Shown: in pieces, positions 17,376 to 25,637 of the stretch
Layout of the letters: every line of letters starts with the position of its first letter
Numbering within the stretch: position 1 is the stretch's first letter
Assembly (NCBI RefSeq): GCF_910577125.1
Contig: NZ_CAJTMN010000003.1
Location: 5,062-69,061 of the forward strand
Reading direction: 5' to 3'
Source: an uncultured Rikenella sp.
GTDB taxonomy: Bacteria > Bacteroidota > Bacteroidia > Bacteroidales > Rikenellaceae
Length of the DNA: 64,000 nucleotides
The notes under the pieces: model-generated
The model's input: the letters and a program-made list of their open reading frames with translations, nothing else
What the model was told of the DNA's origin: nothing
The model's database searches: none
Program-made: the position numbers and the translations under genes

Positions 17376-18275
17376 ATGGACACCCCACACAAAGCCGGTT
17401 TTGTGAACATCATCGGCAACCCGAACGTCGGCAAATCGACCCTGATGAACCGTCTGGTCGGCGAGCGGCTATCGATCATCACCTCGAAAGCCCAGACCAC
17501 CCGCCATCGGATCATGGGAATCGTCAGCGGCCCCGACTTCCAGATCGTCTACTCCGACACCCCCGGCGTGCTGAAGCCGAAATACAAGCTTCAGGAATCG
17601 ATGCTGGAATTTTCGCGGAGCGCCCTGAGCGACGCCGACGTGCTGGTCTACGTGACCGACACCGTCGAGCAGCCGGACAAGAACAGCGACTTTCTGACCC
17701 GCGTGCAGTCCATGGCCGCCGACGGCACCCCCGTGCTGGTGGTGATCAACAAGATCGACCTGACCACCCCGGAAAAACTGGAAGAACTGGTCGCCTGGTG
17801 GCACACCGAGCTACCGACCGCCGAGATCATTCCGGTCTCCGCCCAGGAGGGATTCAACGTCGAATCGGTCATCAGGCGGATCGTCGCCCTGTTACCCGAA
17901 GGCCCCGCCTACTATCCGAAAGATACGCTGACCGACAAGAGCCTTCGTTTTTTCGCCAGCGAGATCATCCGCGAAAAGATTCTGACCCACTACGACAAAG
18001 AGCTGCCCTACTCGGTCGAAGTGGCCATCGAGTCCTACGAAGAGTCCCCGACCCTCGACCGGATCGGCGCCGTGATCTACGTCTCGCGCCAGTCCCAGAA
18101 AGGGATCATCATCGGCCACCGGGGTTCCAAGTTGAAACAAGTCGGCACCGAAGCCCGCAAAGATTTAGAGGCTTTTCTGGGCAAAAAAGTTTTTTTGGAG
18201 CTCTTCGTGAAAGTCGCCGAAGGATGGCGCGACAACGATCGGGCGTTACGTCAATTCGGCTACAACAACGACTGA
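17376..18275 (+). CDS. era: GTPase Era, 16S rRNA-binding ribosome assembly factor
   Basis: 299 aa from MDTPHKAGFVNIIG. G1 GNPNVGKST, G2 region QTTRH, G3 DTPG, G4 NKID and G5 SAQ are all present. The C-terminal KH domain contains GIIIGHRGSKLKQVG. Era binds the 3' end of 16S rRNA during 30S maturation. The frame upstream of this ATG is extended by 11 codons but the conserved N-terminus begins here. Cassette 1 starts 50 bases after its stop. Confidence 0.95.
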   Translation: MDTPHKAGFVNIIGNPNVGKSTLMNRLVGERLSIITSKAQTTRHRIMGIVSGPDFQIVYSDTPGVLKPKYKLQESMLEFSRSALSDADVLVYVTDTVEQPDKNSDFLTRVQSMAADGTPVLVVINKIDLTTPEKLEELVAWWHTELPTAEIIPVSAQEGFNVESVIRRIVALLPEGPAYYPKDTLTDKSLRFFASEIIREKILTHYDKELPYSVEVAIESYEESPTLDRIGAVIYVSRQSQKGIIIGHRGSKLKQVGTEARKDLEAFLGKKVFLELFVKVAEGWRDNDRALRQFGYNND

Positions 18276-18325
18276 CCCCCTCCTCAGAATCTGCGTTTTC
18301 TTTGTGTCATTCCTCTTTTCGTTTA

Positions 18326-18511
18326 CCCGCCCCGGGCACTCGCGGCGGCGGTGAGGGTGCGTTATGGCGCGCCGGCCACAGTGGGTTCAGCTGGTCGTCC
18401 ACAGTCAGCGGAACTCTCGGTATGTTCTTGGATTTCAACGTAACAGGACTCAATTCCAACAGCACAAATTATCGTGATCACGGTTTTCAGTTGCGTTGCC
18501 TCTCGGAATAA
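18326..18511 (+). other. FISUMP-type C-terminal cassette 1
   Basis: Startless 61-codon open segment from PAPGTRGGG to FQLRCLSE-TAA. Core GFSWSSTVSGTLGMFLDF. The stop is followed at once by a short hairpin GTGCG-TGT-CGCAC. It sits just after era, with no promoter or start codon of its own. Confidence 0.8.
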
Positions 18512-18654
18512 ACGGTGCGTGTCGCACTCACAAATGGCCGGGTCTACCCTAACAGGCAGCCTCTACCCCATCCGCAGATTGGGCCGACACAGCCAATTGC
18601 CCACCGCGGGCACGCGGGGCCCGCGCGGCCCGAGCGCAGTCGAAGCTCGGACAA

Positions 18655-18728
18655 GTCGCCCGCCCGCGTAAAAGGGCATATTCTGTGGGTTGGCACCCAG
18701 CCAACCCATGAGAATTGCCGCGGGCGAC
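18655..18728. repeat. Hairpin element, GTCGCCCGC family
   Basis: Outer arms GTCGCCCGC / GCGGGCGAC. The inner stem is ATTCT / GAGAAT and GGGTTGG / CCAACCC, entirely different from the other two members of the family. Lies 6 bases from the next hairpin (18735). Confidence 0.75.
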
Positions 18729-18734
18729 TGAACC

Positions 18735-18805
18735 GCGCGCCACGCCTTAAGGGGGAAATCGTTCAAACACGCAATCGTGTTTGAACAAGATTTCCCAAGG
18801 CGCGC
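18735..18805. repeat. Hairpin element, GCGCGCC family
   Basis: In reverse orientation: GCGCGCCTTGGGAAATC ... GATTTCCC...TTAAGGCGTGGCGCGC, apical stem TTCAAACACG / CGTGTTTGAA. Directly abuts cassette 2. Confidence 0.8.
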
Positions 18806-18815
18806 AAAAAACGGC

Positions 18816-19007
18816 CCCGCCCCAGGCTGCCGCCGTCGGGATACGGGCGCGCTAGGTAGCGTCGGCAGCGAGGGTACAGTCTGGTCTGCGTCGGTGCCCG
18901 ACGGTAGCACGTACACCTGGCGTCTGGTCTTCAGTGCGGCGGACATACATCCTTCGAATACGGGCTATCGCGGACTCGGTTTTCTGTTGCGTTGCCTCTC
19001 GGAATAA
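18816..19007 (+). other. FISUMP-type C-terminal cassette 2 (divergent subfamily)
   Basis: Startless segment PAPGCRRRDTGAL ... VWSASVPDGSTYTWRLVF ... GFLLRCLSE-TAA. The middle block belongs to the WSAS/WRLVF subtype shared only with cassette 13, while the first block (DTGAL) is shared with cassettes 4, 13 and 14. The post-stop hairpin GTGCG-TGT-CGCAC is present. Bases 19008-19177 carry the repeat tail with CTACCCT motifs and nothing else. Confidence 0.8.
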
Positions 19008-19177
19008 ACGGTGCGTGTCGCACTCACAAATAGCCGGGTCTACCCTAAGGCAGCCTCTACCCTATCGATTGGGCCAAAATCCTGCGCCCCGTCAGGGGCG
19101 CACCACAAAAAAAAGTGCTCATGCAAGCAAACCTCGCACGAGCACAGATTCCTTTATATATAGGAGAAAAGTAAAGG

Positions 19178-19720
19178 TCACCGAATCCGATCCAGCGATT
19201 TGACCAACGCAATATCCTTCGTAATCCCTCTGAACGCCAGATAAACAAAAATCAACGCCACAATCGGCAGCACATCCGCCAACGAATACCGAACCGCGAA
19301 CGGCCCCCCCATCGCCTCCAGCCCCTCTTTGAGTTTGTAGATATAAAGCACCACAAACCCCTCGATCCCCAACAAGAGCACCGCCTGCACGAAACAGAGC
19401 CTCACCTGCACCCCCCGTTTTCTAAAGAGGAAGACCGTCACCAGCGCCACCCCCGCCACCAGCGCCACCAGCACCCCCAGATAGACCGTCGACACCACCC
19501 GGTGTCCGTTCTGCGCGATCTCCCACAGCCCGAAGACAATCTCCTGCTCCACCCCCTCCGGCACCGTCACCCGGTGAATCGTCCCATCCTCCGCCACCGT
19601 CTGCGTCACCCCCGCCGGGAGCGCCGACCCCACAGTCACCGTCGCGAAATCCATGAAAAGCATCGCCCCCATAATCCCCGCCACCACCAGCAGATAGAGC
19701 GTTTGAATACGTTGCCACAT
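19178..19720 (-). CDS. DUF4293 membrane protein
   Basis: 180 aa starting MWQRIQTLYLL, the conserved start of this Bacteroidetes family. Four membrane segments: about residues 6-26, 78-97, 107-128 and 145-163. A periplasmic loop lies between the first two. Function unknown. The upstream in-frame extension lacks family similarity. A -7 box TATCTTTG (minus strand, 19762-19755) lies 35 bases upstream. Confidence 0.85.
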   Translation of the reverse strand: MWQRIQTLYLLVVAGIMGAMLFMDFATVTVGSALPAGVTQTVAEDGTIHRVTVPEGVEQEIVFGLWEIAQNGHRVVSTVYLGVLVALVAGVALVTVFLFRKRGVQVRLCFVQAVLLLGIEGFVVLYIYKLKEGLEAMGGPFAVRYSLADVLPIVALIFVYLAFRGITKDIALVKSLDRIR

Positions 19721-19856
19721 AATCGTTGTCGAATAAAAATGTCCGTCAGAAGAACAAAGATAGCGAGATTTCGCAGAAAACACAACTCCCACCCGCAGAG
19801 ATATCCCCGCCTCCGTCCGACCACCCCGCATTTTCTTGAATCAGTTCCCGTCGTTC

Positions 19857-20056
19857 TCCGCCCCGGGCTACCGCGACGCGGGCAACAACGGACTATTTGG
19901 CGCACTGGGTGGCATTGGTCTTCACGGATACAGTTGGTCGACTGCAGCGAACGGTATCCTCGGGCGATTTTTATGGTTCAACACGCAAGACCTCTACCCC
20001 TGCCACGCAGCGAGCCGTGGCTACGGTTTTCAGTTGCGTTGCCTCTCGGAACAAAC
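19857..20056 (+). other. FISUMP-type C-terminal cassette 3 (stop lost)
   Basis: SAPGYRDAGNNGLFG ... GYSWSTAANG ... GFQLRCLSE, but the usual TAA is CAA, so the frame reads on for about 21 codons to 20120. The flank keeps the post-stop hairpin in a covaried form GTGCC-GCTC-GGCAC. Bases 20057-20170 hold two copies of the GGCAGCCTCTACCCC tail. Confidence 0.75.
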
Positions 20057-20174
20057 GGTGCCGCTCGGCACTCGAAAACTGGCCGGGTCTACCCTAACAG
20101 GCAGCCTCTACCCCAAATAACTGGCAGCCTCTACCCCAAACCACTCCCCGCCCCGAGAAAAAACGACCCGAAGA

Positions 20175-20207
20175 TTTGGCAGGTTCGGAAAAAGAAATCT
20201 ATCTTTG
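20175..20207 (+). promoter_or_regulatory. Promoter for the riboswitch-BtuG transcript
   Basis: TTTG (20175-20178) and TATCTTTG (20200-20207) with 21 bases between them fit the Bacteroidetes -33/-7 elements and sit just before the aptamer. Confidence 0.65.
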
Positions 20208-20214
20208 TAACGGC

Positions 20215-20475
20215 AATGGTTCGCCACAGCCCTCCCTCCCGACCGCGGGATCCGGGAAGGCGGCGATCAAAAGGGAACCGGGTGAGAATCCCGGACAGTC
20301 CCGCTGCTGTGAGCCCCTCGGCGCTGCCTTGGCAACGCCGACATGCGGGGCGACCGACATTCTTGTGTACGCCACTGTCTGCGAGTGGTTTCTCCGTCCG
20401 ACGGATCGGGAGACACTCGGGATGGGAAGGCGCCGTCGGCCGCCCGGGGTAAGTCAGAAGACCTGCCTTGCCATA
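20215..20475 (+). promoter_or_regulatory. Cobalamin (adenosylcobalamin-class) riboswitch
   Basis: Shows the conserved order of the B12 aptamer: GGGAACCGGGTGAGAATCCC core, GGACAGTCCCGCTGCTGTGA, a GCCACTGT segment, GGGAAGGCG, and the B12 box AAGTCAGAAGACCTGCC. It lies in the 5' leader of the BtuG-like gene. Bases 20476-20717 are the rest of the leader (expression platform); no clear terminator was seen, so control of translation is more likely. Cobalamin binding would repress the gene. Confidence 0.92.
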
Positions 20476-20717
20476 CCTTTATGTTGTCCGCTTTCGAGGA
20501 TTTAGAGCAGGAGAACGCCACGACTATTTTACCTTATTTTCCGAGATTCCGACGTTAAGACGAACGTGCCGGTTCGGCAGACGCCATCCCGCGTATGCCC
20601 ACCCGCCACACCATCCCCAGTCGGTCCGAAGGTCGATTTTCGTCTGGGTTCCATGCCGTTTCCGACAAGCGGAGCCGGTAGTTTGGAACACCAATCTTTA
20701 AACTCACACAAATAAAG

Positions 20718-21764
20718 ATGAAAAACCTCAAACTCCTGACGGCACTCAGTGCTGCCTTGTTGCTCTTCGGCTGTAAAGACGACAAAGGGCCCAAAGTACC
20801 CCCGCCCCACGAACCCACCGAAACCGTCGGCTACTACATCCTCAACGAAGGCACTTGGGGCGTGGAAAATTCGGCATCGATCGCCTACTACCAGCTTTCG
20901 GACAAACAACTGACAGCCGGTTATTTCAGCCAGCAGAACGGAGGCGCCCACATCGGCGGAACCCCCAGCGCCCTGGAAATCTACGGTTCGAAGATGTACT
21001 GCACCGTACTGGAAGACAACGCAGTGCTGGTCATGAACGCCGCAGACGGCAAGTTAGTAAAGACGCTGACCGTCGACCGCCCCCGGTCCTTAGCCTGCAG
21101 CGGAGGGCGCGTCTACGTATCGTCCTACAAAGGCGAAGTCGTGCGGATCGACACCCTGACCCTGACCGTGAACGGCACCGCTCCGGTGAACGGCGAATAC
21201 TGCGAAGGGATCGCCGTGCTGAACGACAAGATCTACGTAGCCAACGACGCCACCAAAGGCGGCATGCAGGGCAGCGGGAATACCGTATCGGTGATCGACA
21301 TCGACGCCTTCCAAGAGGTCTCCCAGATCGAAACCCCCGTCAATCCGACCGCACTGCTGGCCGGATCAGACGGTTTCCTCTACCTGGTCACCTCGGGCGA
21401 CTGGATGACCGTCGACGCCCAGCTGCACCGGATCGACCCGCAGAAAAACGAAGTCGTCTACACCTTCCCCGACCTGATGGCCAGCAAAATAGCCACCTAC
21501 GGCGACTACATCTATACGAGCCATTTCAGCTACATCGTGTTCGAATCGGCCGTCAAGAAAGTGAACATAAAGACCAACGAAGTAACGACCTTCATCGCCG
21601 ACGAACCGGTCTACTACGGAGTGGCGACCAATCCGCTCAGCGGCGAAATCTTCTACCTCGGCGAAGGAGGGACAGTAGACTGCTACAATGCAGCAGGCGA
21701 CAAACTCTACACCCTGGGAAACGTGGGTCTGAGACCGAATTCGATGGCTTTTCTGTTAAGATAA
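20718..21764 (+). CDS. BtuG-like surface beta-propeller lipoprotein (B12 capture)
   Basis: 348 aa. Signal ends LLLFGC (Cys19), followed by KDDKG, a charged tail typical of Bacteroidetes surface export. The rest is a YncE/DUF5074-type propeller with repeated blades such as GRVYVSSYKGEVVRIDT, KIYVANDAT and DYIYTSHFS. BtuG proteins of Bacteroides bind cobalamin tightly at the cell surface and pass it to BtuB. The riboswitch upstream supports this, but no btuB or btuFCD gene is nearby, so the assignment rests on fold plus regulation. Confidence 0.8.
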   Translation: MKNLKLLTALSAALLLFGCKDDKGPKVPPPHEPTETVGYYILNEGTWGVENSASIAYYQLSDKQLTAGYFSQQNGGAHIGGTPSALEIYGSKMYCTVLEDNAVLVMNAADGKLVKTLTVDRPRSLACSGGRVYVSSYKGEVVRIDTLTLTVNGTAPVNGEYCEGIAVLNDKIYVANDATKGGMQGSGNTVSVIDIDAFQEVSQIETPVNPTALLAGSDGFLYLVTSGDWMTVDAQLHRIDPQKNEVVYTFPDLMASKIATYGDYIYTSHFSYIVFESAVKKVNIKTNEVTTFIADEPVYYGVATNPLSGEIFYLGEGGTVDCYNAAGDKLYTLGNVGLRPNSMAFLLR

Positions 21765-21790
21765 AAACTTTAGTAGTGTAAGGTTTTTAT
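21761..21790 (+). terminator. Hairpin at the end of the BtuG-like gene
   Basis: ATAAAAACTT / AAGGTTTTTAT with a 9-base loop, starting within the stop codon region. Confidence 0.45.
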
Positions 21791-21828
21791 TCGTGAAGCG
21801 CCCGCCCCTCGGAAAGAGCGAGGCGCAC

Positions 21829-21866
21829 GGCACGGGGGTTGGTGGTTCTTCCCCGTGCCTTTTTTG
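21829..21866 (+). terminator. Rho-independent terminator
   Basis: GGCACGGGG (21829-21837) pairs with CCCCGTGCC (21851-21859), followed by six T. Ends the riboswitch-BtuG transcript and lies just beyond the convergent recombinase gene. Confidence 0.8.
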
Positions 21867-21879
21867 TCCCCGCACAAAA

Positions 21880-22485
21880 CTATTCCGTCCAGCGATACTC
21901 GCGCCGAAACGCATAGTAGACCGTACGCGACACATTGAACGTCCGGCAGATATGGCTCACCGTGCGCCCCTGCCGCAGCATATCCGCAATCGTGTGCCGG
22001 TTATCGACCAGGATCCGTTTTTTGACATCCGTCCCATACGGCCGACCGATATGCACCCCCTCGGCCTTCCGGAGCGCCAGCGCCTCCTTGGTTCTCAGAG
22101 ACATCAGGTTGTGCTCCAGCTCGGCGACGAGCCCGAAAGCGAAAGCCAACACCTTGCTGTTGATGCTGTTATCGAAGACATACCCCTCCTTCGTACTGTA
22201 CAGGACGATCTTTTTCTCCAGACACCGCCCCAGAATCGACATCAGGTCGGTGAGCGTGCGGCTCAGGCGCGAGATCTCCGTAACGATCAGCGTATCACCG
22301 CCCTGCATGCTTCGGAGCAGCGGCCCGAGCTTTCGATCCCGATTACGCGTCTTACCGCTGACCGTCTCCGTGACCCAGCGGTCGATCTCCAGGTCGCGGG
22401 CCTGGGCGAACCGGCGGATTTCATCCTTCTGGTTTTCAATGTGTTGTTTGTCTGTGCTGACTCTCAGGTAGGCAATGACAGGCAT
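21880..22485 (-). CDS. Serine recombinase, Mpi-type DNA invertase
   Basis: 201 aa from MPVIAYLRVSTDKQ. Resolvase/invertase catalytic domain with nucleophile Ser in YLRVST, the LIVTEISRLSRT block containing the catalytic Arg pair, and a long dimer helix EHNLMSLRTKEALALRK. The C-terminal ~45 residues form an HTH (DMLRQGRTVSHICRTFNVSR). Closest in design to Mpi of Bacteroides fragilis, which inverts many promoters in trans. No invertible promoter is visible beside the gene. An upstream extension (MNFLLLDAAPSG...) is in frame but unlikely. Confidence 0.88.
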   Translation of the reverse strand: MPVIAYLRVSTDKQHIENQKDEIRRFAQARDLEIDRWVTETVSGKTRNRDRKLGPLLRSMQGGDTLIVTEISRLSRTLTDLMSILGRCLEKKIVLYSTKEGYVFDNSINSKVLAFAFGLVAELEHNLMSLRTKEALALRKAEGVHIGRPYGTDVKKRILVDNRHTIADMLRQGRTVSHICRTFNVSRTVYYAFRREYRWTE

Positions 22486-22742
22486 ATCCGGAATAATGTA
22501 AAAAAGTTGGTAAACAAAACGCTTGGTTACGTCTCGCAAAGTAACGAAATTTCCGGACGGAGCAGCGTCGAGCAACAAAAAATTCATGACAATTTATTTC
22601 AATAAATCATTGATTTATATATGTGTTTTGATTTATATTTGTCATACATACACCCTTCCGGAGACAAAAAAACGAATGCCCGAACCCTCAGCCAGAAAGT
22701 CCGGACATCCGTTAGCAAAAAGTCGTCCCCCGGGGGAGGAAG

Positions 22743-23279
22743 CTACAACGCCTTCCGATCGAAAAAAGGACTCTTGCCCCCCGCGCTCAGCGGCACCCCC
22801 AGCACCGCATGGCAGCCCGGCAGGAGATCGAGATCGCGGGCCGCAACCCCGACCGAATACATCACCCGGCAATCCACCCGGTGGTCGGCAGCGACCGAGA
22901 CAGCCGACCCCACGGCAATCCCCAAATCGTTCATATTGAACGCACAAGGAGCCTCCGGCGCCTGCAGCTCCTTAGCCGCACAAGCCGGATAACCGCACCA
23001 TCCGCAATCGAGTCCGAGAGGTGCCCTGTGCGTACCGAACAGGACAACCGCCCCCGCCCGACGGATATTTTCCCCGTCGCGGGCAAAAAATCCGCAACCG
23101 GGCCGGACACTGAGCTCGACCAGCCGGTCAGCCAGCCGTCCGATCTCGTCCCCGGTGAGCAGCGCGAGTTCGAGGTGATCGACGCCTCGGGCTTTCGGAG
23201 CTGTACGGGCAGCATTCATCATCAGAAGAGCGACCTGGCGAAGCGTCACATTTCGGAGTTCGGTTTCGGTCTCTATCAT
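22743..23279 (-). CDS. DUF2148 ferredoxin-like metal-binding protein
   Basis: 178 aa from MIETETELRNVTLRQ. The second half has a DCGWCGYPACAAK cysteine cluster followed by APCAFNMNDLG, the signature of this small family of probable Fe-S proteins. Function unknown. In-frame codons upstream of the chosen ATG look non-native. It is divergent from the gene at 23407. Bases 22486-22742 between it and the invertase contain only AT-rich spacer. Confidence 0.8.
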   Translation of the reverse strand: MIETETELRNVTLRQVALLMMNAARTAPKARGVDHLELALLTGDEIGRLADRLVELSVRPGCGFFARDGENIRRAGAVVLFGTHRAPLGLDCGWCGYPACAAKELQAPEAPCAFNMNDLGIAVGSAVSVAADHRVDCRVMYSVGVAARDLDLLPGCHAVLGVPLSAGGKSPFFDRKAL

Positions 23280-23406
23280 AGCCGACAGTATTTGATTCTG
23301 AGGTTCAAATCTAACGAAAATTCGGACTCCTGCCGACGGTTGGAGAAGAAGGTTTTGAATTTTCGCTCGAAAACGAGAGATTTGCACCCGAGAAAAAGGA
23401 GATTGC

Positions 23407-23751
23407 ATGGGAGTTAGTACAAAAGGCCGTCGAACGATCATTTGCGACAGCCGGACGTACGTCTGGCACGTTGCATTGGACGAAGAGAGCCCGTATCAGG
23501 TGCTGCAAGTGGTGTCCGCAGACAAACGGCTTATCCTCAGCTGTCCGCTGGATCACCCCGGGAAAGCCTATGTCATTACCCGGGGGAGGTATTTTCAGGG
23601 AGAAAACGTCGGGTCGACCGGCAGATACCTTTTGCCGTTTCCGATTCCGGAGTCCGTCACACCGCGCCTTGTCGCCGCTTTGGTAGAGTGGGCTACGAAC
23701 GGGAGAGAGGCGGTACGGGTGGAGTGGGACGGAAACGCGATCCCGTTTTAG
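23407..23751 (+). CDS. Hypothetical protein
   Basis: 114 aa starting MGVSTKGRRTIICDSRTYVW. Beta-rich, with motif ITRGRYFQG and a C-terminal helix VAALVEWATNGREA. No signal peptide. I do not recognise the family. The 127-base divergent spacer to the DUF2148 gene suggests its own promoter. Confidence 0.6.
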   Translation: MGVSTKGRRTIICDSRTYVWHVALDEESPYQVLQVVSADKRLILSCPLDHPGKAYVITRGRYFQGENVGSTGRYLLPFPIPESVTPRLVAALVEWATNGREAVRVEWDGNAIPF

Positions 23752-23821
23752 GGAATCCATCCGCAAGGCGCCTGTTCTCCAGCGACTTGAGAGAAAAGGC
23801 GAGGATTTTTTCAGGAAAAAG

Positions 23822-23852
23822 TTTGTCGGTTTCGAAATTTTGTCTACTTTTG
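23822..23852 (+). promoter_or_regulatory. Promoter of tRNA-Lys
   Basis: TTTG (23822-23825) and TACTTTTG (23845-23852), 19 bases apart, 21 bases before the tRNA. Good match to Bacteroidetes -33/-7. Confidence 0.65.
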
Positions 23853-23873
23853 CAACACCAAAAAGGGAAAGAT

Positions 23874-23946
23874 GCTTCTCTAGCTCAGCTGGTAGAGCAC
23901 AACACTTTTAATGTTGGGGTCCTGGGTTCGAGCCCCAGCGGGATCA
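23874..23946 (+). tRNA. tRNA-Lys (anticodon TTT) with a mismatched acceptor stem
   Basis: D-arm GCTC-AGCTGGTA-GAGC, anticodon arm CAACA-CTTTTAA-TGTTG (anticodon TTT) and T-arm CTGGG-TTCGAGC-CCCAG are all sound. CCA is not encoded. The acceptor strands GCTTCTC and CGGGATC do not pair well: mismatches at 2:71 and 7:66 and G-U pairs at 4:69 and 6:67. It has a good promoter and a terminator, so it is probably transcribed. Either the gene is damaged or the 5' strand has been remodelled. Confidence 0.75.
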
Positions 23947-23952
23947 CAAAAT

Positions 23953-23988
23953 GCCTTTGTAATCAATTGATTACAAAGGCTTTTTTTT
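23953..23988 (+). terminator. Terminator after tRNA-Lys
   Basis: Perfect palindrome GCCTTTGTAATCAA / TTGATTACAAAGGC (23953-23980) followed by eight T. Confidence 0.85.
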
Positions 23989-24015
23989 GATTGGACAAAA
24001 ATAAAATCCTACCGT

Positions 24016-24990
24016 TCAATCCGCAGGCCGTATGATTTCCGGCTCCTCCGGCTGCAGCGCGACCTCCTCCTTTTCCGCGAAAAGACCATTGTTCGGCTCA
24101 TCGCCGCAAACCACCTGCAAGATCTTCTCGAACTTGCGTTTGAAAATGAAAGGAGCATTCTCCCTGAGCAGCACCTCCGTTCCATCCGCCTTGATCCACC
24201 GGATAGTCGTGGGCACAGTCTCCTGATACTCCTCCTCCCGCCAGTCTCCGTCCGATTTAGTCAAATGGGCAAAACAGAAAACCTTTTGCGTCACCGCCTC
24301 CGGTTCTCCGGCGGCGATCGTCAGTTTCGGAGCGCCCTCCATCTCGATTTCCAGTGTACCCTCCAGGAAATCCTGCGGCTGCACAGTCAGAGCAAAACAG
24401 ACCCATTTGAGCGGTATCTTGATCCGCATCCCCTCCTCCGGCTGAATCCCCTCCACAACTCCATAAAAGCGACTCACCGGCGGCCGATCGTATTCTTTGA
24501 CTCCATTCCCCTCCGGTAAAGCAGTCGTTCCCTTCGTCAGGTTGTTCATGCCTACATTGCTCCCGGTCTTATTTTTTATGAATGTGTTGGTGATTTTTCC
24601 CGGCCCTGCTCCGACTCCCCCCAAGTCGAACGGTGCTCCATACATCCCGCTGCCGGCAGAAGCCAAGAGAGCCGTCGCCCGTTCGATGGCCGTTACTTCG
24701 ATTTTGTAACTCTTTCCCTCCTCTAATTCCAGCCTCATTTGGGCCGGATCATCGAAAATCCCATACGCATACTTAAGCAACCCCTTATAGACCTGCACGG
24801 CATAGATATCTTTCTCCTCCGCTTTGGTCGCTCCGATCGGCCGATCGTGTTCCTCCACCGACTCCTTTTCCAGATCGAGCAGCACGCTATACACAGTCCC
24901 CTGCGGCAGCGGGTCGGGCCGATCCAGCCGGCAAGCCGTGTTCAAGAGCATACATCCGCCGATCACCGCTGCCATCCCAAAGATTTTCAT
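24016..24990 (-). CDS. Hypothetical lipoprotein
   Basis: 324 aa from MKIFGMAAVIGGC; the signal peptide likely ends NTAC (lipobox MLLNTAC). Beta-rich with a Gly-rich loop (SGMYGAPFDLGGVGAG) and a C-terminal acidic tail (EEPEIIRP). The pattern of strands at the N-terminus is reminiscent of fimbrial-anchor lipoproteins (FimB/Mfa2 type) but the similarity is too weak to assign. It stands alone, with the tRNA terminator on its downstream side. Confidence 0.65.
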   Translation of the reverse strand: MKIFGMAAVIGGCMLLNTACRLDRPDPLPQGTVYSVLLDLEKESVEEHDRPIGATKAEEKDIYAVQVYKGLLKYAYGIFDDPAQMRLELEEGKSYKIEVTAIERATALLASAGSGMYGAPFDLGGVGAGPGKITNTFIKNKTGSNVGMNNLTKGTTALPEGNGVKEYDRPPVSRFYGVVEGIQPEEGMRIKIPLKWVCFALTVQPQDFLEGTLEIEMEGAPKLTIAAGEPEAVTQKVFCFAHLTKSDGDWREEEYQETVPTTIRWIKADGTEVLLRENAPFIFKRKFEKILQVVCGDEPNNGLFAEKEEVALQPEEPEIIRPAD

Positions 24991-25236
24991 GAGCATTAAG
25001 AGAATTGATTACATGCTCAAACATACATCATTTTATTTTTATAATCCAGAAAAGCGTCCACAAATTACATTCAAAATTCAATAAATATTATAAATTAATT
25101 CCTTTATATTATTTCTATTCTGATAATCCACCACTGCAACCGAAAACACACCACCTCCTGCCTGTTTTGTATTTTTCCCGGAAAAGATAACCCTTCGAGA
25201 TTTTCCACAAAAGATTTTCGCTCTCCCCAGTTCCGT

Positions 25237-25434
25237 TTATTCCGAGAGGCAACGCAACTGAAAACCGAAACTGCGGTAGTCCGCATAGCTGGTACTGATT
25301 CCCACTGTGCCGAAGTTCAAGTACATGCCACGGTAGTGGTCGCCTGAACCGTAGGACGTGGACGACCAGCTGTACCCGTAGCTGCCGACGTAATTCAGCG
25401 CACCCGTATCCCGGTGGCGGAAGCCCGGGGCGGG
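25237..25434 (-). other. FISUMP-type C-terminal cassette 4
   Basis: PAPGFRHRDTGALNYVG ... GYSWSSTSYGSGDHYRGMYL ... GFQLRCLSE-TAA. It has a longer variable loop (SYGSGDHYRG) than other cassettes. Startless; upstream sequence is the repeat module at 25450. Bases 24991-25236 are AT-rich with no feature. Confidence 0.8.
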
Positions 25435-25449
25435 CAAATGGCCGCCTCT

Positions 25450-25637
25450 CTTAAAAGGAATCGTCGGGGGATTTTCAAGGGGGATGTGAATCCCCCTTGA
25501 ATGTGCTCTTTGCCTACTTTCTACCACATAGTAGAAAGTAGGGGCCCCCGCGGCCCAAGCGGAACAAAGAAAAGAGATCGATATAGAACCCAAAGACGGA
25601 GAACCGAACGACGTTAGGTAAAACGGGCTTTTCCCGC
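25450..25637. repeat. Long island module, left copy of a 30-kb-spaced inverted pair
   Basis: About 185 bases nearly identical, in inverted orientation, to 55953-56136. Contains hairpins CTACTTTCTAC / GTAGAAAGTAG and TCAAGGGGGAT / ATCCCCCTTGA. Confidence 0.75.

Noticed and set aside
15902..18511. 869-codon plus-strand frame over the M20 and era genes, ending in cassette 1
   Set aside because: Extremely Arg/Pro/His-rich, out of frame with two clearly conserved genes. Only its last ~61 codons (cassette 1) are meaningful.
23874..23988. tRNA-Lys as an attachment site for an integrated element
   Set aside because: No duplicated tRNA 3' end and no integrase next to it; flanking genes look chromosomal.
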